DNA of 64,000 nucleotides from Ruminococcus sp. YE71 (GTDB taxonomy: Bacteria; Bacillota; Clostridia; Oscillospirales; Ruminococcaceae). Positions 32,822-40,975 of this stretch are shown here, one piece after another; position 1 is the first letter of the stretch; each line of letters starts with the position of its first letter. The notes beneath the pieces are model-generated. The model was not told the origin of the DNA. It searched no databases and saw only the letters and a list, made by a program, of their open reading frames with translations. Where the stretch lies: positions 62,001-126,000 of the forward strand of contig NZ_FPIR01000013.1 in NCBI RefSeq assembly GCF_900119155.1. Direction: 5' to 3'. Position numbers and translations under genes: made by a program.

Positions 32822-34756
32822 ATGAACTGTGATATCAAAACCGTGATCGCCATTCTGTATAAACAGCTCGTATCATCGTCTGTCAACACCTATCAGGCAT
32901 TGGTGGATATGCTGTTCAAGTCCTATTTTAACGATCCGACCAGTCCGGAATATGACCGTTCAGAACCGTCAAAGCTGAATAAAGGCACTCGCACCTTATC
33001 CTCTAATATCACGGATTTTTATGTGCGAAAGGATAAGTCTGTACTGCTCGGTGATATTAAAGGTATGCTGAAATATATCCTCGACAAGCCGCAGCTCCAC
33101 GTTTCGTTCTTTGACCTTATCATCAATGATCCGCTTATATCCAAACCATTTAAGAAGCAGTTCGGCTTGAATTATTCCCGTGAGTATTCCGATGACGAAC
33201 ATCTTGCAGAAGTATTCTATACTGCTGTGACCATAGCCGCATATCGTCCGTATTATAAAGTTGATAAGTATTGGTATGCAGATTATTATTTTGACCCGAA
33301 CAGCAATACAGAAGGTCTGTTTTCCAAAGCCAAACCTAAAGCTCCGCCTAAGCATTTCACCGGACGTGAAATAGAACTTGACGAGCTGCACTCATTGATG
33401 CAGAACGAAGGCAAGGTGTTCGTAACAGGCGTTGCAGGTGTCGGCAAAAGCGAGCTTGTCCGCACTTATGCGCAAAAGTATGCTTCGGAGTATGCCCATA
33501 TCGGATATTATAATTACAACGAATATCGTAACGGCATAGCTGATATTATAGCGAATGTCCTGCCGAATATGGCATTTATCCGCAGCGATATAGAAGCTCT
33601 CTATGTGGAAAATCTTGAACTCCTGTCGGCATTTGGTAAAAATCTTCTGCTCATCATCGACAACTATAATGTCCCTGCCGACCATGACTCCAAACTGCCT
33701 GATCTTCTTGAATTGGAATGTGACGTTATTTTTATTTCCTATTCTCACTATGACGATGATTTTATGGTATATGATCTGACGGAGTTCAGGACATTCCGTG
33801 AATCGTATGATCTGATAAAGCAATTTTACCCGTTTGATGAGAATGATCCTGATATAAAATTCAAAATGCACCGTCTTGCATTGATAACAGATAAATATCC
33901 GTTTTCATTGGAGCTATGCGCCCGTTCCATGAAAAGAGGAACAGACACGCCTGACACCTGTGCAGATGCCCTTGTAGGAGGAATCAAGAATATGAAAGCA
34001 AGAATCCCCGCTAATAAAGACCGTAAGCCTAAGACCGACACACACTATCGTCACATTGAAAGCCTGTTCAGAAAGGCAGACCTCACTGTTACCGATAAAT
34101 ATGTTCTGTCATATATGCGTTTCATGCCCGAATCGGGTGTTCCGAAAATGTTGTTTCAGAAATTGACAAGGCTTATTGATTTCACAGAGATAGACAAGCT
34201 GATCGACCTCGGCTTTATCCATGATAACTCTGACGGTACGATCTCCATAACTTCTATTGTACGCAAGCTCGTTGAAGCCGATTATAAGATCAACCCCGAA
34301 GAAATGCTTGCGTTCGGTGAGACTTTGTTCTCTACGGATACAAGCGAAGCTCCCAAAGAAGTACTTGCTGAGATTGCTGATAGAATTTCACCCTTGAAAT
34401 ATCTAACGATGATCGAAAGTGATGTTTTTGTTGCATATCATCTGCTGTTTCAGTTTTACTTCAAGATCGAAAGCAATTTCAGCACAGATATGGCTATGAG
34501 CTGCTTGGCTATGAACTATAACAAGAACATTTTCAAACACCGCCTGCTGTACCAGGCAGACAAGGCTCAGTTTTTTGAGCGTTTCAAGGACAGCGAAAAC
34601 TTTGATCTTATCAAGCAGACTCTTGAAAAAACCGAGACCAATCCCCGCTGGCACGCTCATGAGGACGGCAAGGAGCCGCCCTCGGATCCGCTTGTCAGAT
34701 CATTCATTGTTTCGGAGGAAGATGATGCTGAGATTTTCGGTTTGAATGACGAGTGA
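32822..34756 (+). CDS. STAND (NB-ARC-like) NTPase, probable defense or sensor protein
   Basis: The 644-residue protein has a novel N-terminal domain (about 1-170, rich in Tyr and Asp, no membrane helix) and a NACHT/NB-ARC-like P-loop domain (about 178-400). That domain has FTGREIELDELHSLM, Walker A VTGVAGVGKSELVRTYA and Walker B NLLLIIDNYN. A winged-helix-like region follows (about 430-510), then a helical tail without clear TPR or WD repeats. The Walker A entry motif FTGRExEL is characteristic of STAND ATPases, many of which act in abortive phage defense. It has its own promoter and stands opposite to the replication and mobilization genes, as cargo often does. The effector and the trigger are unknown. 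Confidence 0.75.
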   Translation: MNCDIKTVIAILYKQLVSSSVNTYQALVDMLFKSYFNDPTSPEYDRSEPSKLNKGTRTLSSNITDFYVRKDKSVLLGDIKGMLKYILDKPQLHVSFFDLIINDPLISKPFKKQFGLNYSREYSDDEHLAEVFYTAVTIAAYRPYYKVDKYWYADYYFDPNSNTEGLFSKAKPKAPPKHFTGREIELDELHSLMQNEGKVFVTGVAGVGKSELVRTYAQKYASEYAHIGYYNYNEYRNGIADIIANVLPNMAFIRSDIEALYVENLELLSAFGKNLLLIIDNYNVPADHDSKLPDLLELECDVIFISYSHYDDDFMVYDLTEFRTFRESYDLIKQFYPFDENDPDIKFKMHRLALITDKYPFSLELCARSMKRGTDTPDTCADALVGGIKNMKARIPANKDRKPKTDTHYRHIESLFRKADLTVTDKYVLSYMRFMPESGVPKMLFQKLTRLIDFTEIDKLIDLGFIHDNSDGTISITSIVRKLVEADYKINPEEMLAFGETLFSTDTSEAPKEVLAEIADRISPLKYLTMIESDVFVAYHLLFQFYFKIESNFSTDMAMSCLAMNYNKNIFKHRLLYQADKAQFFERFKDSENFDLIKQTLEKTETNPRWHAHEDGKEPPSDPLVRSFIVSEEDDAEIFGLNDE

Positions 34757-35518
34757 TCAAATAAAATCAAACAACCTCAGCAGCACATCTATCAGCACAG
34801 CAACAGGTGCAGCGTAGTACAGAAGATCGCCAATCGTTCTGACGGTGCAGAAACGCTTCACCGACTTGCTGATCTCTTTTGAAGCCATGTCTGCGGTTAT
34901 TGTTAGCGTTTTTATGTACTTGATGTAGGCAATCATCTCCTTTTCCATATCATCACAGGTGTCGTAGAGATACTTCTGTACCTCTCTGAACGCCACCGTC
35001 TGCTCCTCTTTGAACTGATGATAGATGTCCCTCGTAACTTCAACGGTCGATGCCTTTACGCTTTTTGCGTACTGCTCTTGCAGGCTCAGGTTCTGCATCT
35101 GATGTTCGGACAACCTTTGTATTTCGGCGCTTATAGCTGTCGAATAGTTCTTCAAAAGTTGGCACATCTTTAGCGTTGCCGTTACCAGAAGGAGAACCCT
35201 CTCGTCCCTCTGAGCGTCCATCGAGGATACTCCGATCTCCTCCGCCATTTCCCGAACTCTCGTTTCTATTGCGTTCAGTTCCGGAAGCGGTGTTTCCTGC
35301 TTGTGCGGTTTCTGAGATTCCATTACTGCTGCCCCCTGTCTCTGTGCTTTGTGTGATTGTTCGTACTCCCTGTGGATACGCTCCGCTTCTTTTATCATCT
35401 GTTCCCGTGTAAAGACCGCTGTTTGCTGTTTGGATTCTGTCTGCGGTTTGGGTGGTGTCGGCGGTGAGGGCTTCGGCTCTTTCGACTTCTTGTCCTCGCC
35501 AAATCTTGGTAAGCTCAT
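34757..35518 (-). CDS. MobB-like mobilization accessory protein with C-terminal membrane segment
   Basis: The 253-residue protein starts inside the relaxase gene in another frame (ATG 35518, RBS AAAGGA) and overlaps its 3' 479 bp. It has a Pro/Lys-rich N terminus (1-35), long amphipathic helices likely to form a coiled coil (about 90-215) and one C-terminal hydrophobic segment (LLYYAAPVAVLIDVLLRLF). RSF1010 and ColE1 families also nest mobB in mobA, and RSF1010 MobB is a membrane-inserting relaxosome partner. The resemblance is in layout, not shown by direct similarity. Confidence 0.65.
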   Translation of the reverse strand: MSLPRFGEDKKSKEPKPSPPTPPKPQTESKQQTAVFTREQMIKEAERIHREYEQSHKAQRQGAAVMESQKPHKQETPLPELNAIETRVREMAEEIGVSSMDAQRDERVLLLVTATLKMCQLLKNYSTAISAEIQRLSEHQMQNLSLQEQYAKSVKASTVEVTRDIYHQFKEEQTVAFREVQKYLYDTCDDMEKEMIAYIKYIKTLTITADMASKEISKSVKRFCTVRTIGDLLYYAAPVAVLIDVLLRLFDFI

Positions 35519-36335
35519 ATTTGATTCCTTTCACTGTGTACTTGTCACCCAGCTTACTGCCCCTGACCGAGACGAGTTTACCGTTTTTGTCGGTGTATTC
35601 GGGGTGACGGTATGATATGGTGTTGCCCTTTACACGGCACTCAACATGATAATGCTTCATCAGGGCAGCTACCACATCTTCTAAGGTTTTGTTATTTGGG
35701 TCGGCACACTCAATTTTGATAACCTCTCTCAGCTCGTTCTTAAAGGTTTCCTTGCCCTTAGCTTTCATCTGCTTTTCAGCAAAGGTCTCCTTATCACGAT
35801 CCGGATTATCGTTGAAATAATCCTTGCGGACGGAGTTTACAAGACCTCGCTTCATGCACTGCTCTCCAAAGAATTCGCACATATCATAAAGGTCTCGCTG
35901 ATTGCGGCGATATGCTCTGCCGATCTCAATATGACAGTTGCCTACAAGAAAATGGACGTGCTTATGCGGTTTATCGGTATGAACAGCGAACAGCACTTCA
36001 TATCCCTGAAAATGTTTATCTGCAAACTCCTTTGCGATACGAAACACTTCATCATAGGTAAGTTTATCGTTATCATCGGGAGAAAAAGATATGGACATCT
36101 TGAAAGCAAGATTAGCCTTGCCATCGGGACGTTTTCCGAACAGGCTTCTTGTCATGAGGACATCACGGGCGTAGTTATCACGGTCGCAATTGATGCTCCA
36201 ATAGAGGTTGGGTGCAGTCTTTACTACTCCGTCCCGTATCTGTTCAGGCAGTCTGCCTAAAATATAGTCAGCAGCCTTTTGAAGCTGAACGGCTGTTTTG
36301 CAGGGCTGATAATCGACATTGACGTTACCGAACAT
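35040..36335 (-). CDS. Relaxase (MobA/MobP-type mobilization nuclease)
   Basis: The 431-residue protein has the relaxase domain at about 1-270. The metal-binding motif VHTDKPHKHVHFLVGNCHI carries the HxH typical of this fold, and YILGRLPEQ and DRDNYARDVLMT lie further upstream. The catalytic Tyr is likely near the N terminus (VDYQPCKTA or adenine-proximal YWSINCDRDNY); I cannot choose. From about residue 275 the protein is low-complexity (Thr, Ser, Gly, Asn, Glu rich), and this part is where the second frame at 34757-35518 overlaps. It ends in a basic KKRKGIDR tail. Its start overlaps the mobC stop (TAATG). It nicks oriT and pilots the strand to a recipient. Confidence 0.88.
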   Translation of the reverse strand: MFGNVNVDYQPCKTAVQLQKAADYILGRLPEQIRDGVVKTAPNLYWSINCDRDNYARDVLMTRSLFGKRPDGKANLAFKMSISFSPDDNDKLTYDEVFRIAKEFADKHFQGYEVLFAVHTDKPHKHVHFLVGNCHIEIGRAYRRNQRDLYDMCEFFGEQCMKRGLVNSVRKDYFNDNPDRDKETFAEKQMKAKGKETFKNELREVIKIECADPNNKTLEDVVAALMKHYHVECRVKGNTISYRHPEYTDKNGKLVSVRGSKLGDKYTVKGIKYELTKIWRGQEVERAEALTADTTQTADRIQTANSGLYTGTDDKRSGAYPQGVRTITQSTETGGSSNGISETAQAGNTASGTERNRNESSGNGGGDRSILDGRSEGREGSPSGNGNAKDVPTFEELFDSYKRRNTKVVRTSDAEPEPARAVRKKRKGIDR

Positions 36336-36688
36336 TATTTACTGCCCTTGATGCTGAACTTCGGGTTGCTGATAAAATCAGAGAGCTGCCCCATGACCTT
36401 ATCATTGGTACGGCGGATAGCTCCAATCTCGGCACGAACCTTATCGTCCTGCCCGATGTTGGAGAAGTAGGCAAGCTGATTGAGGTTTGTGCCTATCTTC
36501 CTGATCTCATGGATAAGAGGGGTGATGCTCTCCTCAATGGAGTAGATACGTACCTCGCTGTCCCTGATAGCCTGCATAAGATAGTCGGTCTTGCTCAGAC
36601 CACTGGCTTCATGCTTGGTGTTCCATAGCTGAAGCTCCTCGTCTGTCAGCTTCAGACTGATAGAGTGATAGCGTTTGCGATTAACCAT
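36335..36688 (-). CDS. MobC-like relaxosome protein
   Basis: The 117-residue basic protein has a ribbon-helix-helix N terminus (RYHSISLKLTDEELQLWNTK) and the C-terminal MobC helix LIHEIRKIGTNLNQLAYFSN. It is translationally coupled to the relaxase. It would bind the adjacent oriT region and load the relaxase. Confidence 0.88.
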   Translation of the reverse strand: MVNRKRYHSISLKLTDEELQLWNTKHEASGLSKTDYLMQAIRDSEVRIYSIEESITPLIHEIRKIGTNLNQLAYFSNIGQDDKVRAEIGAIRRTNDKVMGQLSDFISNPKFSIKGSK

Positions 36689-36925
36689 TGTCGCTCCTTT
36701 CTGCCGCTGTGCGGCTCTTGGGGGAAGGTCTCGGAGGTGGAACGTCTCTGAGCAGGTAGCCGATGTGTCACTACATCGGTCCTACCTGCCCGGCGCAAAT
36801 CCGAGCCGGACACCGCCTTGTTACTACAAGGCTTTCGACCTCCGTGTCGAATTTAAGCCTCGCCCAACTGGCGTTAGGCGCTCGATCCTGCAAATTCCTC
36901 TGTGATATTTGCAGGATTTCTTTTT
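36689..36925. other. Hairpin-rich region, candidate oriT or structured RNA
   Basis: This gap upstream of mobC carries a chain of hairpins. GCAGGTAG (36752) pairs with CTACCTGC (36782), enclosing CCGATGT/ACATCGG; CCGG arms lie at 36790-36809, GCCTTG/CAAGGC at 36815-36832, and TCGA arms at 36835-36850. TCCTGCAAAT pairs with ATTTGCAGGA (36886-36917), followed by TTTCTTTTTT. The position fits oriT. The terminal T-run on the plus strand would also suit a short RNA ending there. From 36925 to the parR stop at 37047 I see nothing certain. Confidence 0.45.
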
Positions 36926-37046
36926 TGAATAAAATGCTATCAGGCATTTTTGCATTATTTCTCCGATTCTTCCCTTGTCTATTGGTTTGTTGCTGTTGTT
37001 GTAATACTCCGCTATATATTTGGCGGTAATGCTGTTTGAAGTAATA

Positions 37047-37496
37047 TCAACCGCCGATAAAATCGAAATCAATGCCGGAATAATCGTCCTCGTCAGAGGT
37101 TTTCAAGCCCTCCGTGGCGCTCGGATTGCCGTCCTCGGCATATCCTCTTGTGTCCTTCGTTCCTAAGGGGACAGCCTGCATAGGGTAGCCCCTGTTCAGG
37201 CTAAGCATCAGGCTTGCAAGAAACTTCGGCATTTCGGCAATAAAAGCCTTGCCCACCTCCGAAACGATCTGCTCCACAAAACGCTCCTCGCGCTGACGGG
37301 TCTCAAAGTACGGATCATCAGCAAGTCTCCCCATACGGTCAAAGTAGTCATTGACCGCAGTAATGGCAGCCACATTCGTGGACTTGATCTTGTCCTTGTC
37401 GTAGTTGTGGAGGTAGTCCCACGCCTTAGCGTGTTCGGGGTTCTCCATATTGAAGCGGAAGCAAGTCGTTCTTACACATTCTCTGTCCTTGCCCAT
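37047..37496 (-). CDS. ParR-like partition adaptor
   Basis: I start at 37496 (MGKDRECVRTTCFRFNMENP), one nt after the ParM stop. The 149-residue protein begins with a putative ribbon-helix-helix DNA-binding region (TTCFRFNMENPEHAKAWDYL and KSTNVAAITAVNDYF). It continues with an acidic tail ending in YSGIDFDFIGG, as ParR tails that bind ParM filaments do. Gene order ParM then this protein, with tandem repeats upstream, supports a type II partition system. Direct similarity to characterised ParR proteins is not obvious. Confidence 0.65.
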   Translation of the reverse strand: MGKDRECVRTTCFRFNMENPEHAKAWDYLHNYDKDKIKSTNVAAITAVNDYFDRMGRLADDPYFETRQREERFVEQIVSEVGKAFIAEMPKFLASLMLSLNRGYPMQAVPLGTKDTRGYAEDGNPSATEGLKTSDEDDYSGIDFDFIGG

Positions 37497-37497
37497 A

Positions 37498-38418
37498 TCA
37501 CTTGCCCTCCTTCCTGAGCTGTGCGGCGGCGAAGAACTCATAGCCCTTAGCCGATGCACAAATGTCTCCGATGATAGTCACTCTATCCTTGTCATAGCTC
37601 CCGAAGTTTTCAATCAGCTTTCCGCCGCCGCCCGTGATGTAAAGGCGCATCATCTTCGGGTCGTACTCATACTTGCGGAGCAGAGCGAAAATGCTCTCGG
37701 CGTACTCGGCAATTGCCTGACGGAGAACATCTGCATATTCGCTGTCAATGTCAGCCTTGCCATAGCGGATCATAGACTGGATAATGGTCTCGTCAACGGT
37801 CACGCCCAGCTTGTTCATCATTGCATTGGACGCAGCCTTCACGCACTGGTTCACACCCATTTTCTCAGTGTAAGTCTTGGTGTTGATGACCTTGCGGTTG
37901 CTGACAAAAATGATGTTGACTGTTCCGTTGCCTATATCAGCGATCATGCTCAGACCTGTCATCTCGTTCAGTTTCTCCACCACGGCGGCATAGCCCTGCG
38001 GATAAACATAGCACCCGATGATGCGAACAGAGTAGAGCTTGTCCTCATACTTGAAGTCCACGCTCTCCCTCTGGAGCATATACTGACGGAAGCTCTCACG
38101 CTGTCTGCCTACCCAGGTGATCGGCAGTCCCACGGCAAGGTACACTTTAGCCGAAGTGATGCCCTCCTGGTTCAGCTCACGGGCAATGCCCATAAGAGTG
38201 AACAGGTAGTTGTCCTCGTCCTGCCACTTGTCGGCAAGATACTCCTTGTGTCCCTCACCGATCTGGTAGTAGCTCCCCTCAAAGAAAAGAGTGTTCTTTG
38301 TAAAGGTAGGTGCCGCATCGAGCTTGGTGATGCCTGTTGGCGTTACTGTGTTTGCGGTCTTGATATTCCCATAACCGTGGTCGATACCTACGATCTGGAA
38401 GTCGTTATAGTGTTTCAT
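37498..38418 (-). CDS. ParM/StbA-like actin-family ATPase
   Basis: The 306-residue protein shows actin-fold phosphate loops: VGIDHGYGNIKTA near the N terminus (phosphate 1), IADIGNGTVNIIFV in the middle (phosphate 2) and LYITGGGGKLIENFG near the C terminus (adenosine motif). The length and SVRIIGCYVYPQGYAAV region fit ParM/Alp-type plasmid segregation proteins. It would form filaments that push replicated copies apart. Start follows TTGGAGGAATACCA. Presence in an integrated element implies an extrachromosomal stage. Confidence 0.85.
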   Translation of the reverse strand: MKHYNDFQIVGIDHGYGNIKTANTVTPTGITKLDAAPTFTKNTLFFEGSYYQIGEGHKEYLADKWQDEDNYLFTLMGIARELNQEGITSAKVYLAVGLPITWVGRQRESFRQYMLQRESVDFKYEDKLYSVRIIGCYVYPQGYAAVVEKLNEMTGLSMIADIGNGTVNIIFVSNRKVINTKTYTEKMGVNQCVKAASNAMMNKLGVTVDETIIQSMIRYGKADIDSEYADVLRQAIAEYAESIFALLRKYEYDPKMMRLYITGGGGKLIENFGSYDKDRVTIIGDICASAKGYEFFAAAQLRKEGK

Positions 38419-38485
38419 TGGTATTCCTCCAATCTTTTTATTTAGCTTTAAGGATAGCTGTGTGCTGTCCGTCTGCTGTAATTTC

Positions 38486-38546
38486 AGTATAGCAGATATT
38501 TCGGTTCTTGTGGTTGGCAGGATGTTGGCGAGGTGTTGGCAGGAAA
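38486..38546 (-). promoter_or_regulatory. parC-like centromere: three 11-bp tandem repeats at the parM promoter
   Basis: TTGGCAGGATG (38514-38524), TTGGCGAGGTG (38525-38535) and TTGGCAGGAAA (38536-38546) are in perfect tandem. On the minus strand they end about 22 nt upstream of a -10 TATACT (38486-38491), so they cover the -35 region. ParR binding there would both form the centromere and repress the parMR operon. The remaining gap to 38672 is AT-rich without other signals that I can see. Confidence 0.65.
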
Positions 38547-38671
38547 ACAGTTATAAAAATAGAAGCACTGATGGTACAAGTCTAAGCGCATCAAAATCAA
38601 CAAATTATTCCTTGTAAAATTGTGCATCCATACAATTATTGGTTTTAGGTTATAAATTACCAAGAAATCTA

Positions 38672-38700
38672 TTGACATAACGATCAGCTTGTGCTATGAT
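38672..38700 (+). promoter_or_regulatory. Sigma-A promoter of the R-M island
   Basis: TTGACA (38672-38677), a 17-nt spacer and TATGAT (38695-38700). Confidence 0.7.
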
Positions 38701-38751
38701 ATAGTTACAGCAAAGGTTACGAATTACCTAAGATTATTAGGAGGGATCAAA

Positions 38752-40446
38752 TTGAAATCTACAGTTGATATGATTCGAGAAATTTCTTATGAGCTGAGCG
38801 AGGCTTATCGTGGAAAAATAGCGTATAATGGTGGCGCTGTTATTTCTACAGCTTATGCTTTGAGCATAATTGGGAAAACGCCGACAGTCTCCACTGATTC
38901 GTTGGAGACATTCATTAAAAGCTCTAATGTATCCCCCGATGTTTCTGAGGTTCTTTCCAGAAACTTGAATGGCTTATGGGAAAAAGTTCTGAGTTTCATT
39001 GGCAGATTTGATGCGGACGTATTAAAAGAAGTGGTTCTCTATGATAATTCATTCTTTGAAATGAGCACCCCGGTATCTTTAGCAAATCTTGCAAGCAGCA
39101 TACTTGAGATTAAGGAACATGACAAGGTACTTGATATCTGTTCGGGAAGCGCAACCTTTCCAATATATGCTTTGCAAGATACAAAAGTAAGTGAATATAC
39201 CGGAGTTGAGATCAATTTCAACTCAAATGACGTGGCAATTCTCAGAGGAGCACTCCTCGGTGATAACTATTCCTTTGTGATCAATAATGCACTGACATAT
39301 AAGTACCCTGAAAGCTATGATAAGATCTTTTCCAATTATCCTTTCGGTCTCAGAGGATCCGATCTTGATGAGTGCCGTCATGAATTGCAGGACTACTTTG
39401 GACTTGATAGTTCTTATATCTCAAGATGCTCATCTGACTGGCTGTTCAATGCGATCATCATTCGCTCACTGAAAGAAACTGGCAAAGCAGTGGCAATCAT
39501 GACAAACGGTGCTGCGTTTAACAAGCCCGATATGTATATGCGTCAGTATTTTGCAGAGAACGGTTATATTGAAGCAGTTATCAATCTTCCCTCTGCCTTA
39601 TTCATCGAAACTGCTATCCCAACCACTATGATAGTATTCAGTCATAACAACACTACGATCCGACTTGTGAATGCAGAAAACAGCTTTTCTAAGGAAAGCA
39701 GAAGACTCAATACACTTTCTGAAGATAATATCCGATTTATACTTGACTGTCTCCAAAACGGCGGGGATAACACGATAGATGTTTCTACGGCAGATATGCG
39801 AGAGCATGATTATAATCTCATGGCTTCACATTATCTTGAAAAGCCCGTTGTTGAAAACGGAGTATGTTTCGGAGATATCATCAAAAATATTGCAAGAGGG
39901 TCACAGGTAAAACCCGAATTACTGGAATCTATTAAATCTGTAATGCCTTCCAATTACAGGTTCATTTCCCTTGCGAATGTGTCGAACGGTTCTATAGATA
40001 TCGAAGAAGGACAGCAGTATATTACAGAGCTGCCGAAGGCTCTTGAAAAATTTGTTATTCCTGATAATTCTATTGTTCTTTCCAAAATGGCATCTCCTAC
40101 TTTCCGCTCCGCCGTTGTAAATTCCGATAATAATCATTCTATTATCGCAACAGGAAATCTCTACATTATTGAGATAGACGAACGCAAAGCTGATCCGTAT
40201 TACATTCAGGCATTCTTTGACAGTATCGCAGGCGAAGCTGCACTGAGTTATGCTTCGGGTGGCACAGCCGTTAAAACAATCTCAGTAGAAGCAGTAAAGA
40301 ATATCATGATACCGCTGCCGTCGCTTGAAGAACAGAAGGTTATAGCTCAGAAGTATCAGGCAGCACTTGATGAATATGCTGTGCTGAAACGAAAAATGAA
40401 AAAAGTATTGGAGAGAAAGAGAACACTGCTGGACAGCGAGGGGTGA
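38752..40446 (+). CDS. N6-adenine methyltransferase fused to a single type I-like specificity domain
   Basis: Transcription begins near 38707, so the start must lie after it. TTG at 38752 follows AGGAGGGATCAAA and gives 564 residues. The methyltransferase part (about 90-360) has SAM motif I VLDICSGSATFPIYAL and catalytic motif IV SNYPFG, where HsdM has NPPF. The last 170 residues resemble one HsdS half: a target-recognition-like domain, then SVEAVKNIMIPLPSLEEQKVIAQKYQAALDEYAVL with a coiled coil. So one protein carries methylation and target recognition, as in type IIG enzymes or PglX, but without a nuclease domain. AT-rich codon use differs from the HsdM gene downstream. Confidence 0.78.
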   Translation: MKSTVDMIREISYELSEAYRGKIAYNGGAVISTAYALSIIGKTPTVSTDSLETFIKSSNVSPDVSEVLSRNLNGLWEKVLSFIGRFDADVLKEVVLYDNSFFEMSTPVSLANLASSILEIKEHDKVLDICSGSATFPIYALQDTKVSEYTGVEINFNSNDVAILRGALLGDNYSFVINNALTYKYPESYDKIFSNYPFGLRGSDLDECRHELQDYFGLDSSYISRCSSDWLFNAIIIRSLKETGKAVAIMTNGAAFNKPDMYMRQYFAENGYIEAVINLPSALFIETAIPTTMIVFSHNNTTIRLVNAENSFSKESRRLNTLSEDNIRFILDCLQNGGDNTIDVSTADMREHDYNLMASHYLEKPVVENGVCFGDIIKNIARGSQVKPELLESIKSVMPSNYRFISLANVSNGSIDIEEGQQYITELPKALEKFVIPDNSIVLSKMASPTFRSAVVNSDNNHSIIATGNLYIIEIDERKADPYYIQAFFDSIAGEAALSYASGGTAVKTISVEAVKNIMIPLPSLEEQKVIAQKYQAALDEYAVLKRKMKKVLERKRTLLDSEG

Positions 40447-40451
40447 TCATC

Positions 40452-40964
40452 GTGTTGGATACAGAACGTCTTGAAGAAATAATAGACGCAGTCACCGAAA
40501 AGATTTACCTCGCCAACAGAACAGGAGAACTCGACCAACTGCTTAATGATTGGGGCTTTGGTGATCTGATACAGAATGAATGCTCCAGCAATGATTATTA
40601 TGATACGCATAAAGACGGCAAAATCGTCGTTCTCGGCAGTTCGCAGGTAAAAGAACATGATCTGCTCGGCATCATAAAAAGCCTCGGTCTTGATAAAGAC
40701 AGGTTTGAGTTTTGCCTTGACTATAAGGCGATAGAAACCTTTCAGTTCTCGAAAATGCAGTATAACCCCAATTACAGGCTTGTTATTGTCGGCCCGATGC
40801 CGCATAGCACAACCGGAAAAGGAGAAAGCCGCAGCACGATCTCAGAATTGGAGAATGGCAACGGCTATCCCAAAGTAATAAGGCTTGGCTCTAATGAGCT
40901 AAAGATCACGAAGACGAATTTCAAGCAGGCTCTGCAAGAGCAGCAGAATGCCCATTATATATAA
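40452..40964 (+). CDS. Unknown 170-residue protein between two methyltransferase genes
   Basis: The start is probably GTG at 40452, following GAGGGG at 8 nt; an in-frame GTG at 40443 overlaps the previous gene. I do not recognise the family. A helical N terminus (LEEIIDAVTEKIYLANRTGE) is followed by an alpha/beta section with IVVLGSSQVKEHDLLGIIKSLG and a C-terminal LVIVGPMPHSTTGKGESRST motif, then NGYPKVIRLGSNELKITKTNFKQAL. The GPMPHSTTGKGESRS loop looks like a conserved functional motif. Its position suggests it serves the upstream methyltransferase or HsdM as regulator, nuclease or adaptor. Confidence 0.65.
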   Translation: MLDTERLEEIIDAVTEKIYLANRTGELDQLLNDWGFGDLIQNECSSNDYYDTHKDGKIVVLGSSQVKEHDLLGIIKSLGLDKDRFEFCLDYKAIETFQFSKMQYNPNYRLVIVGPMPHSTTGKGESRSTISELENGNGYPKVIRLGSNELKITKTNFKQALQEQQNAHYI

Positions 40965-40975
40965 GGAGTGAGAGT

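Noticed and set aside
36824-37072. 82-codon minus-strand frame overlapping the parR end and the hairpin region
   Set aside because: It starts with TTG, has no RBS and runs into the strongly structured region; coding is unlikely though not excluded.
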